From positions 4,464,001 through 4,528,000 of the forward strand of contig CP091727.1 of the NCBI GenBank assembly GCA_022009855.1: DNA of 64,000 bases, written 5' to 3'. This document shows positions 7,962-16,893 of this stretch, one piece after another (the stretch's first letter is position 1; each line of letters starts with the position of its first letter). The position numbers were made by a program, and so were the translations under genes. This stretch comes from Lentisphaeria bacterium. GTDB lineage: Bacteria > Verrucomicrobiota > Lentisphaeria > Victivallales > Victivallaceae. The notes below the pieces were generated by a model, which searched no databases, was not told where the DNA came from, and worked only from the letters and a program-made list of their open reading frames with translations.

Positions 7962-8798
7962 GGTTGTGTCGTCAATAGATTTGTGCTATATTATGCAAAC
8001 GTCAAAAAAAAGGATATCGGGAAAATGGCGAATGCATACGAACGACATGATATATCGGATGAATCTTGGGCTAAAATCGAATTTTTGCTACCGGGGCGCA
8101 AGGGAACTTGGGGCGGCAACGCTCGCGACAACCGGCAATTTATCAATGCGGTATTTTGGATTTTACGAACGGGGGCACCTTGGCGTGATTTGCCACCGAG
8201 TTACGGAGATTGGAAAAATACTCACCGGCGTTTTTGCCGTTGGCGTGACAAAGGAGTTTGGGAGAAATTATTGCAGGAATTGATTGACAATCCAGAATTT
8301 GAGCTGTTGATGATTGATGCAAGTCATATCAAAGTTCATGCACATGGGAGTGGTGCTCGTGGAGGCAATCAAGATATGGCCAAGACAAAAGGGGGCTCAA
8401 CACCAAGATACATTTGGCCGTGGATGCGCATGGTATGCCGGTCAGAATCCTTATTACAGAAGGTACCACGGCGGATTGTAAGCAGGCTGAAGCCTTGATT
8501 GATAACATCAAAGCGAAGGTTCTTCTGGCAGACCGCGGTTATGATTCGGACGCAATTGTCGAGAAAGCGGAAAAAGCAGGGATGAAGGCAGTTATTCCGC
8601 CAAGAAAGAATCGCAAAACGCAACGTGAATACGACAAGGAGTTGTACAAGTTACGGCACTTTGTCGAGAATGCATTCATGATATTAAAACGTTGGCGCGG
8701 AGTCGCAACCAGATATGCTAAAAACACTGCTTCGTTTCTTGCTGCAGTACAAATCAGGTGTATTGCAGCTTGGGTCTTTTAACTATTGACGACACAAT
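7962..8798 (+). mobile_element. IS5-family insertion sequence
   Basis: About 835 bases bounded by perfect 15-bp inverted repeats TTGTGTCGTCAATAG (7964-7978) and CTATTGACGACACAA (8783-8797). CTA flanks both sides (7959-7961 and 8799-8801), a plausible target duplication. It contains one transposase gene and splits the ATPase gene reading frame. Confidence 0.85.
8025..8782 (+). CDS. IS5-family DDE transposase
   Basis: The first part, MANAYERHDISDESWAKIE to TKGG, and the second part, beginning KIHLAVDAHGMPVRILITEG, lie in two frames. The change falls at a run of five G (8391-8395). The DDE triad appears as Asp in LLMIDASHIKVH, Asp in LLADRGYDSD and Glu in LRHFVENAF. Several IS5-family groups make transposase by programmed frameshifting, but no canonical slippery heptamer is in the right phase here, so a missing G is equally likely. 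Confidence 0.85.
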
Positions 8799-9446
8799 CT
8801 AATCTTAACGAGGTCCCGCCTCCGCAAAATTTTATGTGGCTTATTATGTCTAGCAAAAGATATATCTGGAGAGATTGGCCGTATTCCAAAGAAAAAGTAT
8901 CCTGGCTGGAAATGAGCTTGGATCGTTCAGTGGAATTGGGAAATAATTTTACAATTCTTATTCTGGAGGGCCAGGTGAATTTTGAATCACAATCCGATTT
9001 CTATGCTGTGATGAAGCGTCTGAAAAGAAAGAAGTGACCGTTTTGATCGTAACCCCAAAGCCGCCACGAGGAATCTCTCGTAATCCCATATGGGATACCG
9101 TTATCACGATGAGAAGATGGCGTACGCATCACTGTGGAAAACGCAACTTGGTCGCTGAGATTCGAACTCATTCTGGCAAGCGAAATTGTAAGGCGTGTTA
9201 CCAAGAGAATAAGAACTGCTGGACTTACACGCCGGACAAAAAAGATATTCTTAAAGAACCAGTTCGTGAAATGATGGCTGCTGGCCTGAATGCGAAACAA
9301 ATTGTCGCAGCCATTAATGCCAGTAATCTTGAATTGAATAAGCCGCTGACCGAATCATCCCTGGCCAGCATGAAGCGGTTCTGGGGCTTCCGGACGTACA
9401 GACCGGAGAAAAAGCCCCGAACAAGACGACACACTCAGCGTGAATG

Positions 9447-9795
9447 TCAGGAAACCTTTCCATTGCTATCTTCAGATAAGACAATGTAATCGATTATGTC
9501 CGTATTTCTGTACCGGACGGATGATCCCACCATCTTGCGTTTGAACGGGAACGCCCCCTCCCCTTCGAGCTTTTTTAAAATTACTCAGTCCGATGCCGAG
9601 CATTTCTGCGGCTTCGCGCTGATCGATCAGTTTCGGAACAACAGTCGGTTTCAGGGTTCCGTGTTCGGCCAGACTTGTCAACTGGCTGATGATTTCGTGA
9701 TATTCCGGCAGCGGAATGATTCCGTCTTCCGCGATTGGTCGCATGATCCGCTTGAAGTAACGAACGGTCTGCATGGAAATTTGAGTGGTGTTCAT
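9447..9795 (-). CDS. HTH_17/excisionase-type DNA-binding protein
   Basis: About 115 residues. The first ~50 are helical; then KLIDQREAAEMLGIGLSNFK is an HTH_17 (MerR-like) motif and SVRYRNTDIIDYI its wing. A frame break lies at T6 (9571-9576 on the + strand); repair extends the protein to the stop at 9447-9449. It converges with and slightly overlaps the disrupted ATPase gene. Such proteins control excision or copy number of integrated elements. Confidence 0.65.
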
Positions 9796-9854
9796 TTTCG
9801 CCTCCTGTACGTTTTTGGCACAGGATGGCGAAATAAATTTATTTATAATAAAAA

Positions 9855-11281
9855 CAGTGCCGTCCCATAATTCTTTGAAATAGCCATTTTTAGCACCCTA
9901 TTTGAGCTTGCGTCGGTTGTTTTCTAAAATTACCCATTTCCTGTTTTTCCTTTCCGTTGAGTTGGATTATAGTTGTGCGAATCCTGGTAAATATGCCTGT
10001 TCCGGAGCACCTCGCATACGGACAGGATCAGATGCTGTCCCACAACATCTGAGGACACTTCCCATATCCAGACAGCGCCAGATGACTCCGCGCAAGGCAG
10101 TGAATAATCTTGTAAAGGTATGCTTCCATTCATTCTGCCATGCAATAAAGCGGAGTAAAACATATGTCAGAAGAGCCGTCCATATTTGCCAGCGCACCGC
10201 GTTCTCGTTGTAGCCAATGAAGTCGGAAAGTTGAAGAGTCTGTTTGATTTCCTTGAAAAAAACTTCAATGGCCCAGCGAGCCTTGTAGAGATCGCAAATA
10301 GAACTTGCCGCCCAAATGAAGTTGTCGGTGATGAAGGTCATGCGTTTGGGCTTTCCATCGACTTCGACGATTGCCTCGATCAGACGCAGAGTTTCAGGAT
10401 ACCAGCCGGAAGTGCGCTGCCCGGTCAGTCTGATGACGACATCTTGAAGAATATTGAACTTGGGTGCGCTGTGCTGTCCCACAACATCATACTTCATATT
10501 GTCCTTGGCACGGGTGATCCAGAAAACGCCGCGTTGGAAAAGCCGCCAGAGGTGTTTGAAGTCGACATACGCCTTGTCAAAGATGACAATTTCACCTTCG
10601 TTGATTCCCTCGCAAAGTGCCGGTGCTTCCGCAGAATCGTGAGTCCCGGCTGTTTTTACAAGAATGAAATTCGGCAGAAAGGAACGTAAATCCAGACGTA
10701 AATGCATTTTTGCCGCCGCTTTCCGCCTGCGGTGTTTCGCCCAATCCTGACAATTGGCGATCAGCTGAATCGTTGTCGAATCGACCACATGGATCATGCG
10801 CTTGAAGCGCCTCGGCAACGCACAGTATCGCCTGCCTTGAATCCGGAAATTCGGACTGATCTCATTCAAATGAGCAAGAACTTCCCAGAACAGTTTTTCC
10901 GCCATACCTGCGTCACGATTTCGGTTCGCATGGGACAGACCATTCCGGCTCGGGGAACGCAATCCCGAATTTTGCTCACCAGTCCGCAATGATTTCGAAG
11001 CGTATCGCAAATGTCGTTCAAGCCGAGCGCATGCGTCAACTGTCCGAAGACCAAAGCCAGAACATGACTCGTCTGGCTGAACACTCGAGACTGCCTGTCT
11101 ATTCCGAACTCATTGACAAGTTTCGGAATCAAATTTCGCGGAATCAACTTGAAAATTTGCGACAACACGGTCATTTTATGCTTTGATGGTTTCATGGATG
11201 CTCCTTGTTTTTTGTTGAAATATAAGTTGCATCCAGAACCATCACCTTTCAACTTTTTCTTTCCTCATGGGATGGCTGTGT
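9855..11281 (-). mobile_element. IS4-family insertion sequence
   Basis: About 1.43 kb. Imperfect ends: GTGCCGTCCCAT near 9857 and the complementary ATGGGATGGCTGTG at 11267-11280. It carries one leftward transposase with the DUF4372 N-terminal domain. No clear target duplication was found by eye. Confidence 0.75.
9967..11195 (-). CDS. IS4-family transposase with DUF4372 N-terminal domain
   Basis: The start at 11195 has AAGGAG upstream. The N-terminus KMTVLSQIFKLIPRNLIPKL and SHVLALVFGQLTHALGLNDI is the DUF4372 module. After a missing base in a four-G run (10953-10956, + strand), the catalytic part follows: MIHVVDSTTIQL (first Asp), EIVIFDKAYVDF (second Asp) and YKARWAIEVFFKEIKQTLQL with the Y-(2)-R-(3)-E-(6)-K signature of IS4. 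Length about 409 residues, normal for the family. Confidence 0.85.
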
Positions 11282-11363
11282 AATAAAAAAGTTATGTCCA
11301 TTCTGTCGGAGGAGCTGCATATCCCTTTTGAGAAAGATGATGCTTATGCGTGTCATAGCGACT

Positions 11364-12622
11364 TCAAATCCGCTCATAGAAACGTCGGACGTGCTCGCTA
11401 ATTCTGATATCGCTCCGCCGGATGGAGCGACTCAAAGACAAATCCTCCAGCTTCCGCACCCGGGACAATGCCGTGTACAGCTGTCCCGAAGCAAAATAGG
11501 GCCAGACTGGCAGATCAAGATAAATGCGGTCCAGCGTTTGCCCCTGAGCCTTGTGAATCGTCATGGCGTAGGCTGGAAGAATCGGAAATTGAGTGAAACT
11601 TCCGATAATCCGGGCATTCAGGCACGGCTCCCCGGACGGGGTGATCCCGATGGAATATTCGTAGTTGAGCCAGGTGTTCCGCGCGACCATCACACACGGC
11701 CCGCGCAGCAGATTGACGCAGATGTAATCGGGTCCCCAGGCGCTAATTGTTCCGAGATCGCCATTGACATAACAACCCTTCGGTTCATTTGCAGTCAAAA
11801 GCACGAACATCCCCATTTTCACTCTTAAAGAAATCGGGACTGGGCAGTCTTCTTCCGGATAATCACCGTCACATTTCCCTGTGAAAAAATGTTCGGGGAA
11901 AGCACGCGTTCCACAAAACATTGGTTGATATATTCTGCTCGGGATCGATAGCAGCAAAGATGGCGGGCTTCCGGGTGAGGGAATAATTTTACGCGGGAAT
12001 TCAGCCATGGCAGCAGAGTGTCAAGCTCTTCGGTCCCGAGGCGCACAGAACGCAATAACCTCAGAAATTCCCCATTCGTTTGACGATGGGACGTTTTCAA
12101 TTCCACATTCAGAAAATCCGCCTTTGCCCAGACCGGAGCATTAAAAGCGAAAACCCCGTACAGATGTTTTATCAGGAACTCATATTCTTTCTGAGTTTTG
12201 ACGACGGGCGGAAGCTGATAAAAATCACCGACGACCACGATGGGAATTCCTCCGAACGGCGCTTTCCGCTTCAGACAAAACTGTAAGACACGATCAAGCC
12301 ACTCAAAGAGATCGCTGCGAACCATACTGATCTCTTCGATGATCAGGTGGGAAACGCCTTCCAGATAGGATCGGGTACGCTCGGGGGAGACTTGCTGATT
12401 CCGTTCCAGCATTTTCAGAAAACGGTGAATTGTCATCCCGCCAGATTTCAGGTTGCGGGCCGCCAACCCGGTCGGTGCCAATCGAACGATTCCTTCCGGA
12501 TTCGTTTCGATAAACGCATTGATGACTTCCGTTTTTCCCGTACCGGCATCTCCTCGCAGAAAAACGTTCTTCCCGGAGAGCATCAATGCCAGCGCCTCTT
12601 TTTGTTCCACATTCAGTTCCAT
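11364..12622 (-). CDS. Pif1/RecD-like superfamily 1 DNA helicase
   Basis: About 420 residues after repair of an A6 run (11884-11889, + strand). Motif I is FLRGDAGTGKTEVINAF, motif II HLIIEEISMV, motif III VVVGDFYQLPPV, and the C-terminal motifs AYAMTIHKAQGQTL and LYTALSRVRKLEDL close the helicase core. It is 5'-3' SF1B type by family. Close homologues are often found on mobile elements and in conjugative relaxase fusions. No domain beyond the helicase core is present. It ends just beside the IS4 element and points leftward alone; its 3' end is intact. Confidence 0.85.
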
Positions 12623-12939
12623 GTAAAAAATTCCTTATCAGAAAATTCAAATCGCCCTTCCATATGCAATACCGGGAGTTTGTTATTTTTTATCTGTCTG
12701 CATCCAATATCCTATGCGGGGAATAATCCGGTCAAAGTAATATCTGCACTATGCTGGAAATCGCGGATCGAAAACTCCTGCGTCAGCAGGCAGGTTTCAC
12801 GTTATCAAAAGCAGGTTAATTGGTAGTACCTATGGTAAGCCCCGGAGAGGGCTTTGAACTCTCCGGGGCTTACCTCTATACAAAGAGAACAGAATAACCA
12901 GTAACCAGAGAAGAATAATAGCAAGAGAAAGACAGTAAC
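12623..12939. other. Divergent intergenic region with a strong hairpin
   Basis: A 317-base gap between the leftward helicase and the rightward Gp2-like gene. Apart from the perfect hairpin at 12834-12874 I see no gene. Promoters for both directions should lie here. Confidence 0.5.
12834..12874. promoter_or_regulatory. 16-bp perfect hairpin before the Rep-like gene, candidate origin
   Basis: GGTAAGCCCCGGAGAG at 12834-12849 pairs perfectly with CTCTCCGGGGCTTACC at 12859-12874 around a 9-base loop GGCTTTGAA. No T tract follows on either strand, so it is not a typical terminator. It sits 65 bases upstream of a protein of the inovirus Gp2 type, suggesting a nicking or initiation site. Confidence 0.45.
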
Positions 12940-13590
12940 ATGAGAAACGAAAGAATCACCTACGAGGAGCAGTATCACGGACATCCCATCATGACCGATA
13001 GAGCGAGATCGCTTGGATGCAAGGAATTGATATTGCAGAAGATCGATCAACTGATGACCGACATGAGCAACCGTCACAGCAAGGTCTTCTTCATGCGATA
13101 TGATGTCCGGTTCCCGCAAGGCTACGATTATCCGAATGACAACGAACTCTTCAGCCAGTTTCAGGAGAGCTTCATCAAGAACCGTAAACGTGAGGGATAT
13201 GACCCGGCGTATATTGCAGTCAGGGAGTGTTCCCGGGAGAAACATCAGCACTATCACGTTGCTTTGATGATGAACGGACACAAGACTCAGAGCATCCACG
13301 ATCACCTCCAGACAGCGGAACGGTTATGGGAGAAGACGCTGAACCTGTCTCCGAAATGTGATAATACAGGGCGGGCAACCAGCTACGGACTGATTGACGA
13401 TTGTATGAGGAACCGGCAAGGGCAACCGCAGGAAAACGGTGTCATGCTCCGAAAGGATGATCCCGAATATGAACGCAAATACGACCAGTGTTTCCGACGT
13501 TGCAGCTACCTCGCCAAGGTCGACCAGAAAGACGCTTCTCCAAAGCATCAGCGAGAACTATTTTCGTCCCGCATTCAAAAGAACCAATGA
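12940..13590 (+). CDS. Inovirus Gp2/YagK-like replication protein
   Basis: A 216-residue protein of the YagK/YfjJ-inovirus Gp2 type: VFFMRYDVRFPQGYD, then AYIAVRECSREKHQHYHVAL with an HxHxH-like metal site, then SYGLIDDCMRN and RRCSYLAKVDQKD near the C-terminus. Related proteins act in replication of filamentous phages and appear on integrative elements; the HYH cluster resembles an HUH endonuclease site. It starts 65 bases after a perfect hairpin and is followed at 12 bases by the Trp-repeat gene, so the two are probably cotranscribed. A Rep role is inferred. Confidence 0.75.
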   Translation: MRNERITYEEQYHGHPIMTDRARSLGCKELILQKIDQLMTDMSNRHSKVFFMRYDVRFPQGYDYPNDNELFSQFQESFIKNRKREGYDPAYIAVRECSREKHQHYHVALMMNGHKTQSIHDHLQTAERLWEKTLNLSPKCDNTGRATSYGLIDDCMRNRQGQPQENGVMLRKDDPEYERKYDQCFRRCSYLAKVDQKDASPKHQRELFSSRIQKNQ

Positions 13591-13602
13591 AAGGCAATCA
13601 TC

Positions 13603-14268
13603 ATGACCGAACAAGAACTGAACGTATTCCTCGACCTGGAATGGAACTGTGCCGCATTCACTTCAGAGGAGGCATCTGTTTCCGCTCCGCTCTCACCGAA
13701 ACAGTGGGCACGCATCATCTCCCGACACCCGGAGCTTCAGGAGTTTTGTCCATTCTCCGAGTTCACCCCGGACGAGTGGCTCATCGTTCTTGAAAAACAG
13801 CAGTCGCTTGCATGGCGGTGTACATGCTGGCGGGATTTCACTCCGTATCAATGGCAGAATTTGTTACGACACCAACCGACCTTGTTGCATTACTGCGAAA
13901 TCCCGGATCACCCTGCTGTACGGAGCGGGTTGCTGGCGAGTGGCTGGAGTTATGCAGGGGATATCGACACGCATGACTTCACGCTTGGGGACTGGTTCTG
14001 GGTCGTCAAGCATACCCCACGGCTTTGGACTCTCTGCCCCTGTAAGGAGAAGTTCACAAAACCGATGTGGTGGAGCATTCTTTTCAGTTCCGCGGAGCTG
14101 CTGACGGCCTGTCCCTGCCTCGATCAGTTCAGTGATGAGGACTGGCGCAGACTCAATATCCTCCCGAAATTGCAGGGTCGGTTACATACCAGTGACCAAT
14201 TCCGGAAGCTGGTCGAACTAACCAAACATCCATCCCGTCACCTCGAGTTTGATAACCTATCATTATAG
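13603..14268 (+). CDS. Trp-containing ~25-residue repeat protein, unknown function
   Basis: A 221-residue protein built from about six copies of a 24-26-residue unit of pattern FTPxxWxxLLxxxPxLxxxCPCxxxF. Key Trp lie at residues 35, 59, 84, 131, 157 and 181, with a degenerate copy around 115. The Cys pairs (CPF, CTC, CPC, CPC) recur at the same place in each unit. No signal peptide or membrane segment. It follows the Gp2-like gene by 12 bases. I do not assign a function; the repeat suggests a stacked helical scaffold, perhaps for protein binding. Confidence 0.65.
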   Translation: MTEQELNVFLDLEWNCAAFTSEEASVSAPLSPKQWARIISRHPELQEFCPFSEFTPDEWLIVLEKQQSLAWRCTCWRDFTPYQWQNLLRHQPTLLHYCEIPDHPAVRSGLLASGWSYAGDIDTHDFTLGDWFWVVKHTPRLWTLCPCKEKFTKPMWWSILFSSAELLTACPCLDQFSDEDWRRLNILPKLQGRLHTSDQFRKLVELTKHPSRHLEFDNLSL

Positions 14269-14426
14269 TTTCATCGATGAAGCGATATTTTCCCTGTTAC
14301 AGCAGGGAAATGGACTGTCTGCTCTGGCCTCAGAAAAGCATCCTGATCTACGGGGCAGCCGCTTTCGAACAAGTATTTTTATATTTTTTGTACTGCGAAC
14401 ATAATGTGCCCCGGATGGCCTGAGGC
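14269..14426. other. Short intergenic stretch with a small hairpin
   Basis: Contains TTTCCCTG at 14289-14296 pairing with CAGGGAAA at 14303-14310. No T tract and no gene seen. Confidence 0.35.
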
Positions 14427-15397
14427 GAATAAGAACTTATCAACTAATAATATCATAACGGAGGATAAATTGCCATAATTTTATTCATCGTTATCATCAT
14501 AGCTGCCAAGTACAGCAAGGCATTGTATGCGCAGGCGGTTTTTTCGTATCTGACATGAATTTTTCTGAATCGGTTGAACCACGAATGTGCAACCTCGACA
14601 ATCCATCGTTTAGGACGAAATCCATGCAGTTCAATTGCCTTCTTTTCTTCTCCGCGAGGTCGAATATGCGGCACCATGCCATGTCTTGACGCAACATCCG
14701 CTTTTCCGACATATCCGGCATCCAAGCAAACATTTTGAGTAATGTGTTTATAATGCTCAAAATCCAGGGGCTTCATACGCTCCTTGAGTAATTCATCAAG
14801 AACGGCTGCATCATGCCTGTTGGCTCCGGTTACGACGATCGACAACGGGATGCCAACTGCGTCTACGAGTAGATTTTTTTTTGCTTCCTTGCTTACCCCG
14901 GTCTGTTGGATTTGCTCCGGCAAGTTCTTGCGCCAATGGCGCTTTTCCATGAGAACCATCCGCCGACTGCCATTCCCATGCAATCCCTTCCATCTCGTCA
15001 TACTCCATAAGACCAGCGTGCCAAAGCTTTTGAAAAAATCCAGCTCGTGACCATTGCATAAATTTTTATGTACCGCTTGTGATGTGATATTTTCAAATTC
15101 CTTGCGCGGCAATGCATTCCAAATAATTCCCGTGCGGAGAACATAAACGATAGCCGAAAAAATACAATCGGTTTCCATAGCGAGATTTTCTCCCTCCTCC
15201 CGGTTTTCGGCGATAATTTACCCCGGGGCAACGTAAATCATTCGGAATATATGTTTCAACTTTTGCCCAAAATTCATCCGTTATTTCCCATGTTCTCAGC
15301 CTTGTCGTTGCCATGTTTACCTCCATTGTTTTTGCGTGAAGATAATATAGCACAAGGAGCTATTAAAATCAATTTATTAGTTGATAAGCTCTTATTC
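14427..15397 (-). mobile_element. Second IS5-like insertion sequence
   Basis: About 970 bases between 24-bp inverted repeats with one mismatch: GAATAAGAACTTATCAACTA at the left (14427-14450) and its complement at the right (15374-15397). The innermost 15 bases, CTTATCAACTAATAA and TTATTAGTTGATAAG, match perfectly. It holds one leftward transposase and abuts a chromosomal gene fragment on the right. Confidence 0.85.
14453..15314 (-). CDS. IS5-family transposase (several frameshifts)
   Basis: Starts MATTRLRTWEITDEFWAKVE at 15314 with GGAGG just upstream. The reading jumps between frames at least three times; repaired pieces are CIFSAIVYVLRTGIIWNALP, GANPTDRGKQGSKK, LLVDAVGIPLSIVVTGANRHD and WIVEVAHSWFNRFRKIHVRYEK. 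The DDE residues appear in LVDAVGIP, LDAGYVGKAD and VEVAHSWFNRFR. It differs clearly from the IS5-like transposase at 8025-8782, so it is a separate insertion. The number of breaks allows either sequence error or decay. Confidence 0.75.
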
Positions 15398-15619
15398 TGA
15401 AAAAGGAATTCAGCTGCCGGTCCCGGGACGATATTTAATTCGTGTGGAACTGAATTTGCCTTTCCCCCTGTGTATTGAAAAAGGGATTACGCTCGAATTT
15501 GGAGCAGTAAATGATACTGACCGGACTTTCTGCAATGGTGTTTTGGTTGGAAGGACTGACGTAGAGACCAAATCCTTCTGGAGTGCCCCCAGACGATACC
15601 GGATAGATGCTGATGTGAT
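15398..15619 (+). pseudogene. Fragment of a glycosidase/esterase jelly-roll domain
   Basis: The stretch reads LPVPGRYLIRVELNLPFPL, ITLEFGAVNDTDRTFCNGVL and KSFWSAPRRYRIDADVI. GAVND-(T)-D-x-x-x-NG and SAPRRYRI are typical of the galactose-binding-like jelly roll in beta-galactosidases and sialate O-acetylesterases. Both ends are cut, by the IS5-like end on the left and IS66-type ends on the right. It is a scrap of a host carbohydrate gene trapped among insertion sequences. Confidence 0.6.
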
Positions 15620-15620
15620 A

Positions 15621-15862
15621 GTAAGCGCCCAGCGAGCCCCATGGAGGGATCAAGGGGAGATTTTTTGAAGGGGAAATTGCCAAAAGATGAATGCCGTCGG
15701 GCGGTCATCATAGCCCGACGGCATTCCCCTCTTCATAAGTATATGCCCAGTGAGCCCCATGGTGAGGGGGGATATCGCGGAGAGCTTTGGAAAAAATTAG
15801 AGCCAGGAGAAAAATGATGCCGTCTGGCGTTTGAGCGCCAGACGGCATTCCCCGCTTCATAA
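15621..15862. repeat. Two tandem ~120-bp IS66-type ends with covarying hairpins
   Basis: Copy 1 (about 15621-15738) begins GTAAGCGCCCAGCGAGCC and copy 2 (about 15739-15862) begins GTATATGCCCAGTGAGCC; both continue CCCATGG and end near ATTCCCC-CTTCATAA. Each has a hairpin: ATGCCGTCGGGC/GCCCGACGGCAT in copy 1 and ATGCCGTCTGGCG/CGCCAGACGGCAT in copy 2. The stem differences are compensatory. GTAAGCG resembles IS66-family termini, so these are probably two stacked IS66 ends. Confidence 0.6.
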
Positions 15863-15883
15863 TAATGAGCCTGAGCTTATTGA

Positions 15884-16171
15884 CTATTTTGCTTCTCCCT
15901 TGGGGATCAGAGAATCAATCTGCTCTGCCGGAGTGGCATTCAAACGCGGCAGAACGTCTTCGAGCCACTTGCGAAAGCAGATGCCGTTCGCTTTGCATGT
16001 TGCGGCGAATGAATACAGAATTGCGAGCCGCTGCCCACCGGCTTCACTTCCGGCAAAGAGACAGTTCTTTCGTATGATCGCAATTCCTCGATTGAGGCGC
16101 TCTGCCGGATTGTTGTCGATGTTCAATCGGGAATCCTTCAGGAACTTTTTGAGTTTCGCTTCAATGTTCAA
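15884..16171 (-). pseudogene. IS66-family transposase, C-terminal remnant
   Basis: Ninety-five residues matching the C-terminal part of IS66 TnpC: LKDSRLNIDNNPAERLNRGI, AIIRKNCLFAGSEAGGQRLA, then ILYSFAATCKANGICFRKWL. The N-terminal three quarters and the accessory genes are missing, so it is inactive. The adjoining IS66-type end (15739-15862) is probably its own terminus. Confidence 0.85.
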
Positions 16172-16261
16172 CGCATAACGGTAATATAATCAAGGATTCC
16201 TAAATTGCAAGCGATGTTTATCATTTTTCAATCTTTATTGACAGTGAGCGACTTCAGATAG

Positions 16262-16621
16262 TTATATGCGGTTAGTTTTTTTCAGCCGACTGTGCTTTCG
16301 GTCATATTCCCGGGCTACTTCGGAAGAATCGCGGACCAGTACCTTCTCCAATGCCTGTAACCGCGCATTCAGTTTTTCCGATGAACGTGAGGCTTGTACT
16401 GATTGTGCCCGTTTCTTCTGTGGTTCTGCTTTCGGATCGTATTTGTTCTTGTGCCGCTTGATGAAAAGGGAAATCCCCGGCAGGGAGATTGTGATGCCGT
16501 GCTTCAGCAGCATGGCCTGAATTTCCCGCAGGGTTTGACGCCGAAACCATGCCTTCAGAATTTCGTTCCGGTACGGCGTCAGTTTACTTTGAAATGGTGG
16601 TGTGCTTTCTTTTCCCGGCAT
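16262..16621 (-). CDS. Small HTH/coiled-coil protein, likely mobilization accessory gene
   Basis: A 119-residue protein starting MPGKESTPPFQSKLTPYRNE at 16621 with GGGAG eight bases upstream. Residues 15-50 look like an HTH (EILKAWFRRQTLREIQAMLL), and the C-terminus is a basic, charged helix with heptad-like spacing (LNARLQALEKVLVRDSSEVA). Small DNA-binding proteins divergent from a MobF relaxase are commonly oriT-binding accessory proteins. Here the IS110 element lies between them. The role is inferred from position. Confidence 0.45.
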   Translation of the reverse strand: MPGKESTPPFQSKLTPYRNEILKAWFRRQTLREIQAMLLKHGITISLPGISLFIKRHKNKYDPKAEPQKKRAQSVQASRSSEKLNARLQALEKVLVRDSSEVAREYDRKHSRLKKTNRI

Positions 16622-16757
16622 AGCTGTTTTCTCCCTCAAACATCGTACTATACAGGCTGATTTCCGGATTTCAAGTATCGTCACTTTCTCATTTATGATT
16701 AGATAATTACGCCATATAAGCATTAAAATATTTAATGCTCTCAGTATACCTGTTTTC

Positions 16758-16792
16758 AAAGCGTTAAATCAGTTAACGCAATTTAACGCTTT
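16758..16792. promoter_or_regulatory. Inverted repeat with T tract and TTAACGC motifs
   Basis: AAAGCGTTAAAT at 16758-16769 pairs with ATTTAACGCTTT at 16781-16792 around an 11-base loop that itself holds GTTAACGC. A T run follows. Another TAACGCAGTTA lies near 16805. It could be a terminator or a multi-site operator or oriT-associated repeat. Confidence 0.45.
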
Positions 16793-16893
16793 TTTCTGCC
16801 GGCCTAACGCAGTTAGATATAATGAGAGGGAACCAATAGATCAGTGACATGCGACGAAAGAAACTTGAAAAGGAGTGATATTGGATGTTTTGT

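Larger units (their letters stand above)
7630..9489 (+). pseudogene. RepA-like ATPase gene split by an IS5-like element
   Basis: The reading frame starts at 7630 (110 residues to 7959), is interrupted by the insertion 7962-8798, and resumes at about 8799 (NLNEVPPPQNFMWLIMSS...). The 5' part has GITLITGEGDLTGLAFDIAC, placed like a P-loop but lacking the Lys; the 3' part has FTILILEGQVN and VTVLIVTPKPPRG, beta strands of a RecA/RepA-type ATPase. One more one-base break near 9015 joins the 3' half to a tail of about 150 residues with a small HTH-like end (LTESSLASMKRFWGFR). It may have been the element's replication or partition ATPase. Inactivated by the IS. Confidence 0.55.

Noticed and set aside
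8380..8500. Programmed frameshift in the first IS5-like transposase
   Set aside because: No slippery heptamer in the needed phase; the break is in a G run like the many apparent sequence errors, so I do not claim programmed frameshifting.
15621..15862. Integron attC sites or a CRISPR fragment
   Set aside because: Only two units, no attC core GTTRRRY/RYYYAAC and no spacer-repeat pattern; the ends resemble IS66 termini.
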